A stretch of 64,000 nt of DNA from Azospira sp. I13 (GTDB taxonomy: Bacteria; Pseudomonadota; Gammaproteobacteria; Burkholderiales; Rhodocyclaceae), in NCBI RefSeq assembly GCF_003112695.1, contig NZ_BFBP01000013.1, positions 39,385 through 103,384 of the forward strand, given 5' to 3'. Below the pieces are notes generated by a model, which searched no databases, was not told the DNA's origin, and saw nothing but the letters and a program-made list of their open reading frames with translations. Numbering within the stretch: the stretch's first letter is position 1; the number at the start of each line of letters is the position of its first letter. The translations under genes and the position numbers were made by a program. Shown here one piece after another: positions 1 through 9,593 of the stretch.

Positions 1-502
1 CACGGAAGTCGGGCACCAGGGTCTCGATGGTGGTGGTCGGGGAGGATTCGCGCACCGCCTTGATGACGTCCACGAAGTGCTGGGCGCCGCCGTCCCGCAG
101 GTCGTCCCGGTCCACGCTGGTGATGACCACGTACTTGAGCTTGAGCTTGGCGACGGAGTCGGCCAGGTGGGCCGGCTCCTGGGGATCGGGGGGCAGGGGC
201 TTGCCGTGGCCCACGTCGCAGAAGGGGCAGCGGCGGGTGCAGATGTCGCCCAGGATCATGAAGGTGGCGGTGCCGCGGCCGAAGCACTCGCCGATGTTGG
301 GGCAGGCGGCCTCTTCGCACACGGTGTGCAGCTTCTGTTCCCGCAGCAGCTGCTTGATTTCGCCGAAACGGCCGGCGTCGTTGCCAGCCTTGACGCGGAT
401 CCAGCTGGGCTTCTTCAGGGTCTCTTCCACCGGCACGATCTTGATGGGAATCCGGGCGGTCTTCAGTTCGCCTTTTTGCTTGACGCCGCGTTCGCTGCTC
501 AT
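1..502 (-). CDS. lipA: Lipoyl synthase LipA (3' end outside window)
   Basis: Radical SAM enzyme that inserts two sulfurs into the octanoyl group on lipoyl-dependent enzymes. The reverse frame begins [11 protein letters not shown] and contains the LipA N-terminal cysteine set ([13 protein letters not shown]) and the radical-SAM triad in CTRRCPFC, followed by [10 protein letters not shown]. About 167 residues are visible; the C-terminal half lies beyond base 1. The ATG overlaps the lipB stop as ATGA, so the two are translationally coupled and lipB is transcribed first. This fits the pathway: LipB loads octanoate and LipA sulfurates it. Identification is firm because both cysteine motifs are intact. 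Confidence 0.95.
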   Translation of the reverse strand, partial: MSSERGVKQKGELKTARIPIKIVPVEETLKKPSWIRVKAGNDAGRFGEIKQLLREQKLHTVCEEAACPNIGECFGRGTATFMILGDICTRRCPFCDVGHGKPLPPDPQEPAHLADSVAKLKLKYVVITSVDRDDLRDGGAQHFVDVIKAVRESSPTTTIETLVPDFR

Positions 503-1119
503 TGAGTCTTCTCCAGTTGTGCCACGAGATGCCGGGTGAGGTCTGCCGTCGCTTGTGGCAGGGTCCGAGCCACACCCAGGTCCTTCAGTTGGGTCACCGG
601 CATGCCGGCGTACCCGCAGGGGTTGATCGCCTGGAAGGGCGACAGGTCCATGTCCACGTTGAGGCTGACCCCGTGGTAGCTGCGGCCGTTGCGGATGCGC
701 AGACCCAGGGCCGCCACCTTGGCCGGGCCCACGTACACGCCGGGGGCGCCGTCGTGACGTTCGGCAACGATGCCGTATTCGGCGAGCAGGTCGATCACCG
801 CCTGCTCAATGCGGTTCACCAGCTCCCGCACCTTGAGGTTGCGCCGGGGCAGGTCCAGCAACAGGTACACCACCGCCTGGCCGGGGCCGTGGTAGGTGAC
901 CTGGCCGCCCCGGTCGATCTTCACCAGGGGAATGCCGATGTCCCGCAACACGTGTTCCGGCTTGCCCGCCTGGCCCAGGGTGTAGACCGGTGGGTGTTCC
1001 ACCTGCCACAGCTCGTCCGGGGTTTCCGGGGTGCGTTCGGCGGTGAAGGCCTGCATGGCTTCCCAGGTGGGCACGTAGTCTGCCCGGCCCAGGTTGCGGA
1101 TGACCAGAGGGGAAATCAC
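499..1119 (-). CDS. lipB: Octanoyl-[acyl-carrier-protein]:protein octanoyltransferase LipB
   Basis: Transfers octanoate from acyl carrier protein to apo-lipoyl domains. The 206-aa product has the family length and the LipB signature [12 protein letters not shown] (residues 70-81). The catalytic Lys (K134, in GPAKVAALG) and Cys (C168, in INPCGY) are both present. The first codon of the frame is GTG with no strong Shine-Dalgarno sequence in front of it, so the exact start is less certain than the identity. It sits between a ybeD-like gene upstream and lipA downstream, the usual lip gene order in betaproteobacteria. Confidence 0.94.
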   Translation of the reverse strand: MISPLVIRNLGRADYVPTWEAMQAFTAERTPETPDELWQVEHPPVYTLGQAGKPEHVLRDIGIPLVKIDRGGQVTYHGPGQAVVYLLLDLPRRNLKVRELVNRIEQAVIDLLAEYGIVAERHDGAPGVYVGPAKVAALGLRIRNGRSYHGVSLNVDMDLSPFQAINPCGYAGMPVTQLKDLGVARTLPQATADLTRHLVAQLEKTQ

Positions 1120-1141
1120 TTAGGGGATGCCCTGCAACTGC

Positions 1142-1450
1142 CTAGAGGACGACCTTTACCAGGGGGTGCCCCGACAGCTCCCGGTAGAGGTTGTCGAGCT
1201 GGTCCTTGGAGGTGGCAGTGACGGTACAGGTGAGGGAAATGTAGGTGCCCTTGCTGGAGGGGCGCATTTCCATGGAGGCGCCGTCGAATTCCGGGTCGTG
1301 CTTCTGCACCACGGTGAGAATGGTCTGGGCGAAATCCACTTCCATCTTGCCCATGATCTTGAGGGGGAAGGCGCAAGGGAATTCGAGCAGGGTTTCCTGC
1401 CGGGTCTGGGGCGCGTCGGGATTCTCGGGGGTGTTCGGGGTCTGGCTCAT
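1142..1450 (-). CDS. YbeD/DUF493 family protein
   Basis: A 102-residue cytosolic protein of the DUF493 (YbeD) family, recognised from the LLEFPCAFPLKIMGK opening and the ferredoxin-like KGTYISLTCTVTATS strand region. The biochemical role of the family is unresolved; it is commonly found just upstream of lipB, as here, and is thought to be regulatory. The ATG at 1450 was chosen because the shared domain begins about 25 residues later and the open frame further upstream is only a shadow of the aminotransferase gene. The N-terminal 20 residues are rich in Pro, Asn and Thr and are probably disordered. Confidence 0.85.
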   Translation of the reverse strand: MSQTPNTPENPDAPQTRQETLLEFPCAFPLKIMGKMEVDFAQTILTVVQKHDPEFDGASMEMRPSSKGTYISLTCTVTATSKDQLDNLYRELSGHPLVKVVL

Positions 1451-1473
1451 GGGGTTCTCTTGCTCGATTCGGC

Positions 1474-2337
1474 TCAGGCGTCGGCGCGGCGCATCACCTG
1501 ATTCTTGAAGTCCTGGTACAGCGCATTCATGCGGGCGGCCAGGGGGCCGGGCCTGCCGTCGGCCACGGGGGCGTCGTCGATGCGGGTGATCGGCAGCACT
1601 TCCTTGGTGGAGGATGTGACCCAGACCTCGTCGGCGCTGCGGAGTTCCGCTTCTGCCACCGGACGTACCTGGGTTGGAATGCCATTGGCCGCCGCCAGTT
1701 CCAGCACCACGTCGTAGGTGACGCCGGGCAGGATCAGATTGCTTTTGGGCGGCGCCAGGATCACCCCGTCCTGCACCACCAGCACGTTGGAGGCGGAACC
1801 TTCCATCACCAGGCCATCTCGCAGCAGGATGGTCTCCGTGCAGCCAGCAGCGGCGGAGAGCTGGCGCAGTAGCACGTTGGCGGCCAGGGAAACGGTCTTC
1901 AGGTCGCAGCGCAGCCAGCGGAAATCCTCGGCGGTGAGGGCCGTGCCCCCCGTCGCCAGCAGTTCGGCGGAAGGCGTCGGCAGGCGGTCGGCGTAGGCGA
2001 AGACGGTGGGCGGCACCGGGGGCTTGGGGAAAGCCTGGTCGCGCACCGGGGCAGCGCCGCGGGTGACCTGCAGGTAAACGCCCTGGTCCTCGCTGCCGTG
2101 ATCGTTGACCAGGCGCTGCACTACTTCCGCCCACTGCTCCCGAGTGAGGGGATTGGCCAGCTGCAGGGCTGCCAGGGTGCGCTCCAGGCGCTCCAGGTGC
2201 TGCTGCAGACGGAAGGGGCGGCGGGAATAGACCGGGATCACCTCATAGGCGCCATCGCCGAAGAGAAAGCCCCGGTCCATGGGAGAAATGCGGGCCTCGT
2301 CCAGGGGCAGGTAATTGCCGTTCAGGTAGGCCTGCAT
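1474..2337 (-). CDS. D-amino acid (D-alanine) aminotransferase, PLP fold type IV
   Basis: Class IV PLP aminotransferase of 287 aa that would interconvert D-alanine and D-glutamate for peptidoglycan precursors. Visible features are the N-terminal DRGFLFGDGAYEV motif, the Schiff-base lysine K147 in CDLKTVSLA, and the glutamate-containing segment LVMEGSASNV. The RCDLKT form is typical of D-amino acid rather than branched-chain aminotransferases, although aminodeoxychorismate lyase is a related alternative. It lies 15 bp downstream of a D,D-carboxypeptidase gene that releases D-alanine, so the pair may recycle or balance D-alanine. Confidence 0.85.
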   Translation of the reverse strand: MQAYLNGNYLPLDEARISPMDRGFLFGDGAYEVIPVYSRRPFRLQQHLERLERTLAALQLANPLTREQWAEVVQRLVNDHGSEDQGVYLQVTRGAAPVRDQAFPKPPVPPTVFAYADRLPTPSAELLATGGTALTAEDFRWLRCDLKTVSLAANVLLRQLSAAAGCTETILLRDGLVMEGSASNVLVVQDGVILAPPKSNLILPGVTYDVVLELAAANGIPTQVRPVAEAELRSADEVWVTSSTKEVLPITRIDDAPVADGRPGPLAARMNALYQDFKNQVMRRADA

Positions 2338-2352
2338 AGTCTTCTCCTCAGC

Positions 2353-3516
2353 TTATTTGAACCACAGCTTGATGCTGTCGATGCCGCGGCCGAGGATGCC
2401 GGCCACCGGCACGGTATCCAGGGCCACCACCGGGTAGTCGCCGTAGGGCTTGCCATCCAGGGTCACCTTCATGGTGCCCACGACCTGGCCCTGGCTGATG
2501 GGGGCCACCAGCGGCTGCACGGATTCCAGCTGGGCCTGCACCCGGTTGCCGTAGCCCTTGGGCACGGCGAGGATGAAGTCGTTGAGGAAGCCGGCCCGCA
2601 GGGTGTTCTCCTTGCCCTTGTAGATTTTCAGGCTGGAGATGGTCTGGTTCTTGGCGTAGAGCTGCACGGCATCGTAGTACTGGAAGCCGTGGTTGAGCAG
2701 CTTGAGGGATTCCTGGGCGCGCAGGGTGTCGTTTTCAGCGCCCAGCAGCACCGACAGCAGGCGGCGCGGACCGCGCTTGGCGGAGGAAATGAGGCAGTAG
2801 CCGGCAGCGTCGGTGTGGCCGGTCTTCACCCCGTCCACGCTGGGGTCCAGCCACAGCAGGCGGTTGCGGTTGGGCTGGGTGATGTTGTTATAGCGGAATT
2901 CCTTCATGGAGTAGTACTTGCCGTACTCCGCCGGGAAGTCGCGGATGATGGCCGTGGCCAGGGTCCCCAGATCCCGGGCGGTGGCGTAGTGCTGGGGATC
3001 GGGCAGGCCGGTGGCGTTCATGTAGTGGCTGTTCTTCATCCCCAGGCGGGCCGCCTCCTGGTTCATCATCTCGGCGAAGCGTTCCTCCGAGCCGGCGATG
3101 GCTTCGGCCAGGGCGATGCAGGCATCGTTGCCGGACTGCACGATCATGCCCTTGATCAGGTCTTCCACCGGCACCTGGGTGCCCACCTTGATGAACATCT
3201 TGGAGCCGCCGGTGCGCCAGGCCTTTTCCGAGACCAGCACGCCCTGGTCCAGCTTCAGCACCCCCTGCTTGAGGGCGGCGAAGGTCAGGTAGGCCGTCAT
3301 CAGCTTGGTCAGGGAAGCCGGCTCCATGCGCTGCTCGGCGTTCTGGGAGGCCAGGGTCTGGCCCGAGCCGGTTTCCAGCAGCAGCCAGGATTTGGCGGCC
3401 AGATCCGGGGCGGGCGGCAGCTGTTGGGCGACGGCGGGGCCGGCCAGGAACAGGGCGGCCAGGCCGGTCAGGAAAGTCGTGCGGACGAAGGCGAAACGAG
3501 TGGTGCGGGCAAACAT
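2353..3516 (-). CDS. D-alanyl-D-alanine carboxypeptidase (PBP5/6 family)
   Basis: Periplasmic peptidase that trims the terminal D-Ala from pentapeptide side chains. The 387-aa protein has a signal peptide (residues 1-30, ending AGPAVAQQ), then the three penicillin-binding motifs: SLTK (S68/K71), SGN (128-130) and KTG (231-233). The C-terminal beta-domain ends in an amphipathic-looking IDSIKLWFK segment that in PBP5 anchors the protein to the membrane. The family name dacA or dacC cannot be decided from sequence alone. A TATAAT sequence reading toward the gene lies about 35 bp upstream. Confidence 0.93.
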   Translation of the reverse strand: MFARTTRFAFVRTTFLTGLAALFLAGPAVAQQLPPAPDLAAKSWLLLETGSGQTLASQNAEQRMEPASLTKLMTAYLTFAALKQGVLKLDQGVLVSEKAWRTGGSKMFIKVGTQVPVEDLIKGMIVQSGNDACIALAEAIAGSEERFAEMMNQEAARLGMKNSHYMNATGLPDPQHYATARDLGTLATAIIRDFPAEYGKYYSMKEFRYNNITQPNRNRLLWLDPSVDGVKTGHTDAAGYCLISSAKRGPRRLLSVLLGAENDTLRAQESLKLLNHGFQYYDAVQLYAKNQTISSLKIYKGKENTLRAGFLNDFILAVPKGYGNRVQAQLESVQPLVAPISQGQVVGTMKVTLDGKPYGDYPVVALDTVPVAGILGRGIDSIKLWFK

Positions 3517-3549
3517 GCCGGTCAGGCTCCAGCGGGAGAAAAGCGCTTG

Positions 3550-3555
3550 ATTATA
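3550..3555 (-). promoter_or_regulatory. Possible -10 box for the D,D-carboxypeptidase gene
   Basis: Reading on the minus strand there is a perfect TATAAT about 34 bases before the carboxypeptidase ATG. No convincing -35 hexamer is present at 16-18 bp spacing, so this is only a candidate. Confidence 0.35.
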
Positions 3556-3662
3556 GCGCAGGGGCAGGCCCCCGGCCGGCCGTCCGGGGCCGTAACCGGG
3601 GGGGCTTAGGGACTTGCCGCAGTACGGCGCCCCCCCGACGAGTGCGCACCGAGGCGGTGCGT

Positions 3663-3668
3663 TATAAT
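3663..3668 (+). promoter_or_regulatory. Possible -10 box for the RND efflux operon
   Basis: TATAAT reading toward the efflux operon, about 180 bp before its first ATG. No good -35 is visible. The small inverted repeat just upstream would overlap the expected -35 region, as an operator might. Confidence 0.3.
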
Positions 3669-3846
3669 CGCCGCTGTCAGGTTTGAGTCAGGTTTCTGAC
3701 CCTGGCGTGACAATCTGGCGGCTGCTTCCCCGCAAGCCGCATCCCGACTGCCTTTTCCTCGCATTTCCGGGTGATGCCTGCGCCGTTGCGCGCGGGCACA
3801 GGGGAGCGGCTTTGCCCGGTGGCATAGCCTTTGCTGAAAGCTCACC

Positions 3847-5091
3847 ATGAAAACCAAGATCACTCTCTCCTGTCTGCTGGCGCTGCTGCTCTGCGGCGGC
3901 GCCAGCGCCGAGACCTACAGCCTGGACCAGCTTCTGGAACTGGCCCGCAGCGGCAACCGGGGCCTGCAAGCCTCCCGGGACGCCGTGGACGCGGCCCGGG
4001 CCGGCATCGCCACGGCCGGCGCCTTCCCCAATCCGGAAATCGAATACCAGAGCGGCGACGCCAAGGCCCGGATGGCTGGCGCCACTCCCGGCAACGTCAA
4101 GGCCGTGACCTTCACCCAGCGCCTTGACCTGCCCTGGGTACGTTCCGCCCGCATCGACGCCGCCGGTGCCAACCTTGACGCCACCAGTGCCGCCAGCCGG
4201 GGCTTCGAGCACGAGGTGCTGGCCGCCGTGAAGCTGGGCTACTACGAGGTGCTGCGGCGCCAGGCCGAACTCAAGGCCGCCCAGGAAGACCAGTCCCTGA
4301 TGGAAGCCATCCGTAAGCGGGTCAACGTGCGGGTGGAAATTGGTGAGGCGCCCCGTTATGAGCTGATCAAGGCTGACGCCGAACTGCTCAACGCCCAGAA
4401 GGCCAGCCAGAGCGCCGTGCTGCGCCTGGCCCAGGCCAAGGCCGTGCTGCGCCGTAACGTCGGCGGCAGCCTGCCGGAGAGCTTTGACGTGCCCTCCCTG
4501 TCGGCCCTGCCCGAATCCCCGGGCAGCCTTGGCGCCCTGCGCCAGACCCTGCTGCAACGCAGCCCTGACCTGGCCCAGGCCCGCGCCCAGGTGGCCCAGG
4601 CCGAACACCAGCTGGACTTGCAGCGCCGCCTGCGCACGCCGGAACTGGCCCTCAAGGCCAGCAGCGACACCGACCCGGACCTGAAGACCTCCCGGGTCGG
4701 CATCGCCGTCACCATTCCCCTGTGGGACCGCCGCTCCGGCCCCATCGGCGAGGCCGGCGCCAATCTCTCCCGGGCCCGCAACAGCCTCGAGCAGTTGGAA
4801 TTTGGCCTCGGCCAGGGGCTGGAGAACGCCTACCAGCAATACCAGATCGCCAGCGCCCAAGTCACTGCCCTGGAGCAGGGCATCGTGCGCCAGGCCGAAG
4901 CCGCCCTGAAGGTGGCCGAATCGGCCTACCGCTTCGGCGAGCGGGGCATTCTCGATTACCTGGATGCCCAGCGGGTGTACCGCGCTGCCCGTAACGAACT
5001 GATTGCCGCCCGCTACGAACTGCGGGCCGCTGCCGTGGAAATCGAACGGCTCACCGGCGCCCTGGCGCATTCTCCCCAAGAGGAAAAATGA
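3847..5091 (+). CDS. TolC/CzcC-type outer-membrane efflux protein
   Basis: Outer-membrane channel of a tripartite RND pump. The 414-aa protein has a cleavable signal (residues 1-20, ending GGASAETY) and two repeats of the OEP domain rich in alpha-helical coiled coil (LDQLLELARSGN near the start, AESAYRFGERGILDYLDAQR near the end). The latter is the characteristic TolC/CzcC C-terminal repeat motif. The stop codon overlaps the start of the adaptor gene (ATGA), indicating coupled translation. By context it belongs to the heavy-metal efflux (HME) group. Confidence 0.9.
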   Translation: MKTKITLSCLLALLLCGGASAETYSLDQLLELARSGNRGLQASRDAVDAARAGIATAGAFPNPEIEYQSGDAKARMAGATPGNVKAVTFTQRLDLPWVRSARIDAAGANLDATSAASRGFEHEVLAAVKLGYYEVLRRQAELKAAQEDQSLMEAIRKRVNVRVEIGEAPRYELIKADAELLNAQKASQSAVLRLAQAKAVLRRNVGGSLPESFDVPSLSALPESPGSLGALRQTLLQRSPDLAQARAQVAQAEHQLDLQRRLRTPELALKASSDTDPDLKTSRVGIAVTIPLWDRRSGPIGEAGANLSRARNSLEQLEFGLGQGLENAYQQYQIASAQVTALEQGIVRQAEAALKVAESAYRFGERGILDYLDAQRVYRAARNELIAARYELRAAAVEIERLTGALAHSPQEEK

Positions 5092-6299
5092 TGTTGTCCG
5101 CTCCCGTGAATTGCTCCGGCCGCACGCCTGCTTCCGCCTATTTCTCTCCCCGCCGTCCGTCGCGCCTGGCCGCCCTGCTGCTGGTAGCCAGCGTGACCCT
5201 GCTCGGCGCCTGCGGCAAGGAAGCGCCGCCGGCGGCAGCCGCGCCGGTGGACCCCAACCTGGTCAGCGCCGCCGAAGGCTTGCAGGCCCAGCTCAAGGTG
5301 GTCCCGGTGGGTGCCGTGCCGGTCAGCGAAACCCTGCGGGTGGCCGGTCGCCTGGATTTCGACGAACAGCGCATCGCCCGCATCGGCGCCACGGTGACCG
5401 GCCGGGTGACCCAGATCAGCGGCCAGTTGGGCCAATCCATCAAGGCCGGCGAGCCCCTGGCGGTAATCAATTCGACGGTGCTGGGGGAAGCCCAGCTGGC
5501 CTTCCTCAAGTTCAACGCCCGGGCCTCTCTGGAGCGCCGCAACGTGGAGCGGGCGCAGCAGCTGTTCGCTGCCGACGTCATCGGTAAGGCCGAACTGCAG
5601 CGCCGCGAGAATGAGGCGGCGGTGACCGAGGCTGAGCGCCAGGCAGCTGAAGACCAGCTGCGGGTGCTGGGTATGAGCCCGAAGGACATCGCCGCCCTGG
5701 CCGGCCGCGGCACCATCAACTCCCTGACCCCGGTGGTGGCCAGCATTCCCGGCACCCTGGTGGAGCGCAAGGTGACCCAGGGCCAGGTGGTGGAACCGGC
5801 CGACGCCCTGTTCACCGTGGCTGACCTCTCCCGTCTGTGGGCCGTGGCCGACGTGCCGGAGCAGCAGGCCGCCCTGGTGCGCACCGGCCAGTCCGTCGCC
5901 CTGGAGATTCCTGCCCTGGCCGGCGAACACCTGACCGGCAAGCTGATCTACATCAGCGATACGGTGAATCCGGAAACCCGCACCGTTCTGGTGCGCACCG
6001 AACTGGAAAACCCCGAGCGCCGCCTCAAGCCGGCCATGCTCGCCACCATGGTCATCGCCGGCAAGGCCCTGCCCAAGCTGGCGGTGCCCGCTGCCGCCGT
6101 GGTGCGGGAGGACAACAACGAATTCGTCTTCGTGCAGATCGCGCCGAGCCAGTACCGCCTCACCCCGGTGGTGCTGGGGGCCGAAACCGGCGGCGTGCGC
6201 CCGGTGCAGTCCGGCCTCAAGGAAGGCGACCCGGTGGTGGTGGAAGGCGCCTTCCACCTGAACAACGAACGCAAGCGCAAGGAGCTGGAAGGCGCGTGA
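5088..6299 (+). CDS. RND efflux periplasmic adaptor (CzcB-like lipoprotein)
   Basis: Membrane-fusion subunit linking the inner-membrane pump to the outer-membrane channel. The 403-aa protein has an unusually long N-terminus (about 40 residues) before a lipobox LLGAC, so it should be acylated at Cys. After that come the barrel-sandwich (lipoyl-like) halves, an alpha-hairpin rich in Arg/Glu (SLERRNVERAQQLFAADV), and the beta-barrel. It lacks a His-rich N-terminal metal-binding stretch. The start could be an internal Met; I kept the ATG that overlaps the preceding stop. Confidence 0.88.
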   Translation: MMLSAPVNCSGRTPASAYFSPRRPSRLAALLLVASVTLLGACGKEAPPAAAAPVDPNLVSAAEGLQAQLKVVPVGAVPVSETLRVAGRLDFDEQRIARIGATVTGRVTQISGQLGQSIKAGEPLAVINSTVLGEAQLAFLKFNARASLERRNVERAQQLFAADVIGKAELQRRENEAAVTEAERQAAEDQLRVLGMSPKDIAALAGRGTINSLTPVVASIPGTLVERKVTQGQVVEPADALFTVADLSRLWAVADVPEQQAALVRTGQSVALEIPALAGEHLTGKLIYISDTVNPETRTVLVRTELENPERRLKPAMLATMVIAGKALPKLAVPAAAVVREDNNEFVFVQIAPSQYRLTPVVLGAETGGVRPVQSGLKEGDPVVVEGAFHLNNERKRKELEGA

Positions 6300-6410
6300 T
6301 TGCTGCCTTTCGCCGACCCTGCCGCCAGAACGCAGTAACCACGCCATTCTTCCCGTGCCCATGGTGAAGAATGGCTTGCTGATTGCCTCTCCGGGCATCG
6401 AAGGAATGTC

Positions 6411-9400
6411 ATGATCGAATCCCTGATTCGCGCCGCCCTCAAGCAACGCCTGATCGTCGTCGTCATCGCCGTGGCCCTGCTGGCCTTCGGCCTGGACGCG
6501 GCGCGCAAGCTGTCGGTGGATGCCTTCCCCGACGTCACCAACATTCAGGTGCAGATCGCCACCGAAGCGCCGGGCCGCTCCCCCGAAGAGGTGGAGCGCT
6601 TCGCCACGGTGCCCCTGGAAATCGCCATGACCGGCCTGCCCGGCCTGACGGAAATGCGCTCCCTCAACAAGCCGGGCCTTTCCCTCATCACCCTGGTGTT
6701 CACCGACAGCACGGATGTCTATTTCGCCCGCCAGCTGGTCATGGAGCGCCTGCTAGAAGTGGGCTCGCGCCTGCCCGCCGGCATCACTCCGGTGCTCGGC
6801 CCGGTCTCCACCGGCCTGGGCGAAATCTACCAATACACGCTGGAGCGAGCCGACGACGGCCAGCGCGCCCTCACCCCGGAAGAGCTGACCCAGCGCCGCA
6901 TTGCCCAGGACTGGGTGGTGCGGCCCCTGCTGCGCTCCATCTCCGGCGTGGCGGAAATCAATTCCCAGGGCGGCTTCGTCAAGCAGTACCAGGTGCTGGT
7001 GAACCCGGACCGGCTGCGCCACTACAAGCTGACCATTGCCGATGTGTACCAGGCGGTGGGCCGCAACAACGCCAACTCCGGCGGCGGTGTGCTACCTCAC
7101 TATGCCGAGCAGTACCTGATCCGCGGCGTCGGCCTGGTGCGGGATCTGGACGATATCCGCTCCATCGTGCTGAAGGAGAAAGACGGCGTGCCGGTATACG
7201 TGCGCGACGTGGCGACGGTGGATCTGGGCCATGCGGTGCGGGAAGGTGCCTTGGTCAAGAATGGCGTCACCGAATCCGTCGGCGGCGTGGTGATGATGCT
7301 GGCCGGCGGCAACGCCAAGCAGATCGTCGGCCGCATCCAGGAGCGGGTGAAGGACATCAACGACAAGGAGATGCTGCCCGGCGGTCTCAAGATCGTGCCC
7401 TACTACGACCGCTCGGAACTGGTGGATGCGGCCCTGTGGACCGTCACCAAGGTGCTGATCGAGGGCGTCTTCCTGGTGGTCCTGGTGTTGCTGCTGTTCC
7501 TCGGCGACCTGCGCTCCTCCATCATCGTCGTCGCCACCCTGGTGCTGACACCCCTGCTCACCTTCATGGCCATGAACAAGATCCACCTCTCGGCCAACCT
7601 GATGTCCCTGGGGGGGCTGGCCATCGCCATCGGTCTGATGGTGGACGGCTCGGTGGTGGTGGTGGAAAACGCCTTTGCCTACCTGGGGCGCAAGGCAGAA
7701 ACCGGCGAGTCGCGCATCCGCATCATCTTCAACGCGGTGACGGAAGTGGCGACGCCGGTGATCTTCGGCGTCGGCATCATCATCCTGGTGTTCCTGCCCC
7801 TGATGACCCTGCAGGGCATGGAGGGCAAGATGTTCGCGCCCCTCGCCTACACCATCGCCATCGCCCTAGCGGTCTCCCTGGTGCTCTCCCTGACCCTCTC
7901 GCCGGTGCTCTGCTCCTATCTGCTGAAGGTGCCGCCGGGCCAGGGCGACCACGACACCCGGCTGATCGCCGCCATGAAGCGGCCCTACATGAAAATGCTC
8001 AACTGGTCCCTGGGCAACGGCAAGAAGACCGTCATGGTCTCCGTCGGCGTCTTCGTCGCCACCCTGGCCATCCTGCCCTTCCTCGGCACCTCCTTCATTC
8101 CCGAAATGAAGGAAGGTTCCGTGGTGCCGGGCATCAACCGGGTGCCCAACATTTCCCTCGATGAATCCATCAAGATGGAAATGCAGGCGATGAAGCTGGT
8201 GATGGAAGTGCCGGGCGTCAAATCCGCCGTTTCCGGCGTCGGTCGCGGCGAATCGCCGGCCGATCCGCAAGGCCCCAACGAATCCACCCCCATCGTCAGT
8301 CTCAAGCCCCGCAGCGAGTGGCCCTCCGGCTGGAATCAGGACGATATCGCCGAGGCCATGCGCGACAAGCTGAAGGCCCTGCCCGGGGTGCAGATTGTCA
8401 TGGCCCAGCCCATTTCCGACCGGGTGGATGAAATGGTTACCGGGGTACGTTCCGACATCGCCGTGAAGGTCTTCGGCGACGATCTGGACACCCTGAAGAA
8501 GAAGGCCGAGGAAATCGCCAAGGTGGCCCAGTCCATCCAGGGCGCCCAGGACATGCGGGTCGAGCACATCTCCGGCCAGCAGTACCTGCTCATCGAGATA
8601 GACCGCCAGGCCATCGCCCGCCTCGGCCTCAACGCTGCCGACGTGCATGACGTGATCGAAACCGCCATCGGTGGCAAGGTGGCCACCGAGGTGTATGAGG
8701 GGGAACGCCGCTTCTCCGCCACGGTGCGTCTGCCGGTGGATTTCCGCAACAACGTGGAGGCCATCCGCCACATCCTGGTGAGCGCCCCCGGCGGCGCCCA
8801 GGTGCCTCTGGAGGCCCTGGCCGAAATCCGCCTGACCGACGGCCCGGCCCAGATCAGCCGCGAAACGGCCAAGCGCCGCATCGTGGTCGGTGTGAATGTG
8901 AAGGATCGTGACCTGGGCAGCTTCGTTGCCGAACTGCAACAGAAGGTGGCCCAGAAGGTGAAGCTGCCGGAAGGCTACTACCTGGAGTGGGGCGGCCAGT
9001 TCCAGAACATGGAGCGGGCCCTGGGGCACCTGACCATCATCATCCCCATCACCATCGGCGCCATCTTTTTCCTGCTCTTCCTGCTCTTCAAGTCGCTGCG
9101 CATGGCCAGCCTGATTATCCTGGTGCTGCCTTTCGCCTCCATCGGCGGCATCATCGGCCTGGCGGTGTCCGGCGAGTACCTCTCGGTGCCGGCCTCGGTG
9201 GGCTTCATCGCCCTGTGGGGCATTGCCGTGCTCAACGGGGTGGTGCTGGTATCCTATATCCGCAGCCTGCGCCAGGAGGGCATGGCCCTCATGGAGGCGG
9301 TGGTGAAGGGCGCCACCCTGCGCTTCCGCCCGGTGATGATGACGGCCACGGTGGCCATGCTCGGCCTCATCCCCTTCCTCTTCGCCACCGGTCCCGGCTC

Positions 9401-9521
9401 CGAGGTGCAGCGCCCCCTGGCCATCGTGGTCATCGGCGGCCTCATCACCTGCACCCTGCTGACCCTGGTGGTGTTGCCCACCCTCTACCGCTGGTTCGAT
9501 GAAGAGCCGGTGGAGGCCTGA
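6411..9521 (+). CDS. Heavy-metal efflux RND pump (CzcA/CusA family)
   Basis: Proton-driven inner-membrane pump of 1036 aa, the normal length for HME-RND proteins, with 12 expected transmembrane helices and two large periplasmic loops. The N-terminus (DAFPDVTNIQVQI) is diagnostic of the CzcA/CusA branch. The proton-relay helix 4 reads GLAIAIGLMVDGSVVVVEN, with D412 and E419. It lacks the DFG that marks Zn/Co/Cd pumps of the CzcA type and the AxxMVDAAIVMIEN form of copper/silver pumps, so the metal cannot be assigned. An 111-bp gap with no gene separates it from the adaptor gene. Confidence 0.92.
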   Translation: MIESLIRAALKQRLIVVVIAVALLAFGLDAARKLSVDAFPDVTNIQVQIATEAPGRSPEEVERFATVPLEIAMTGLPGLTEMRSLNKPGLSLITLVFTDSTDVYFARQLVMERLLEVGSRLPAGITPVLGPVSTGLGEIYQYTLERADDGQRALTPEELTQRRIAQDWVVRPLLRSISGVAEINSQGGFVKQYQVLVNPDRLRHYKLTIADVYQAVGRNNANSGGGVLPHYAEQYLIRGVGLVRDLDDIRSIVLKEKDGVPVYVRDVATVDLGHAVREGALVKNGVTESVGGVVMMLAGGNAKQIVGRIQERVKDINDKEMLPGGLKIVPYYDRSELVDAALWTVTKVLIEGVFLVVLVLLLFLGDLRSSIIVVATLVLTPLLTFMAMNKIHLSANLMSLGGLAIAIGLMVDGSVVVVENAFAYLGRKAETGESRIRIIFNAVTEVATPVIFGVGIIILVFLPLMTLQGMEGKMFAPLAYTIAIALAVSLVLSLTLSPVLCSYLLKVPPGQGDHDTRLIAAMKRPYMKMLNWSLGNGKKTVMVSVGVFVATLAILPFLGTSFIPEMKEGSVVPGINRVPNISLDESIKMEMQAMKLVMEVPGVKSAVSGVGRGESPADPQGPNESTPIVSLKPRSEWPSGWNQDDIAEAMRDKLKALPGVQIVMAQPISDRVDEMVTGVRSDIAVKVFGDDLDTLKKKAEEIAKVAQSIQGAQDMRVEHISGQQYLLIEIDRQAIARLGLNAADVHDVIETAIGGKVATEVYEGERRFSATVRLPVDFRNNVEAIRHILVSAPGGAQVPLEALAEIRLTDGPAQISRETAKRRIVVGVNVKDRDLGSFVAELQQKVAQKVKLPEGYYLEWGGQFQNMERALGHLTIIIPITIGAIFFLLFLLFKSLRMASLIILVLPFASIGGIIGLAVSGEYLSVPASVGFIALWGIAVLNGVVLVSYIRSLRQEGMALMEAVVKGATLRFRPVMMTATVAMLGLIPFLFATGPGSEVQRPLAIVVIGGLITCTLLTLVVLPTLYRWFDEEPVEA

Positions 9522-9593
9522 TCCCATCCACCCACTTGCCCCTCCCGGCCCCAGGGCCGGGAGCTTTTGCCCTGAACGACAGGAGACGCACCG

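Larger units (their letters stand above)
3517..3846. other. Intergenic region between divergent carboxypeptidase and efflux operon
   Basis: No credible gene. It holds two TATAAT sequences pointing outward (3550-3555 minus, 3663-3668 plus) and a short inverted repeat GCACC-gaggc-GGTGC (around 3646-3660) just before the plus-strand TATAAT. The latter could be an operator for the metal-efflux operon, but that is speculative. No MerR- or Fur-type box is recognisable. Confidence 0.4.
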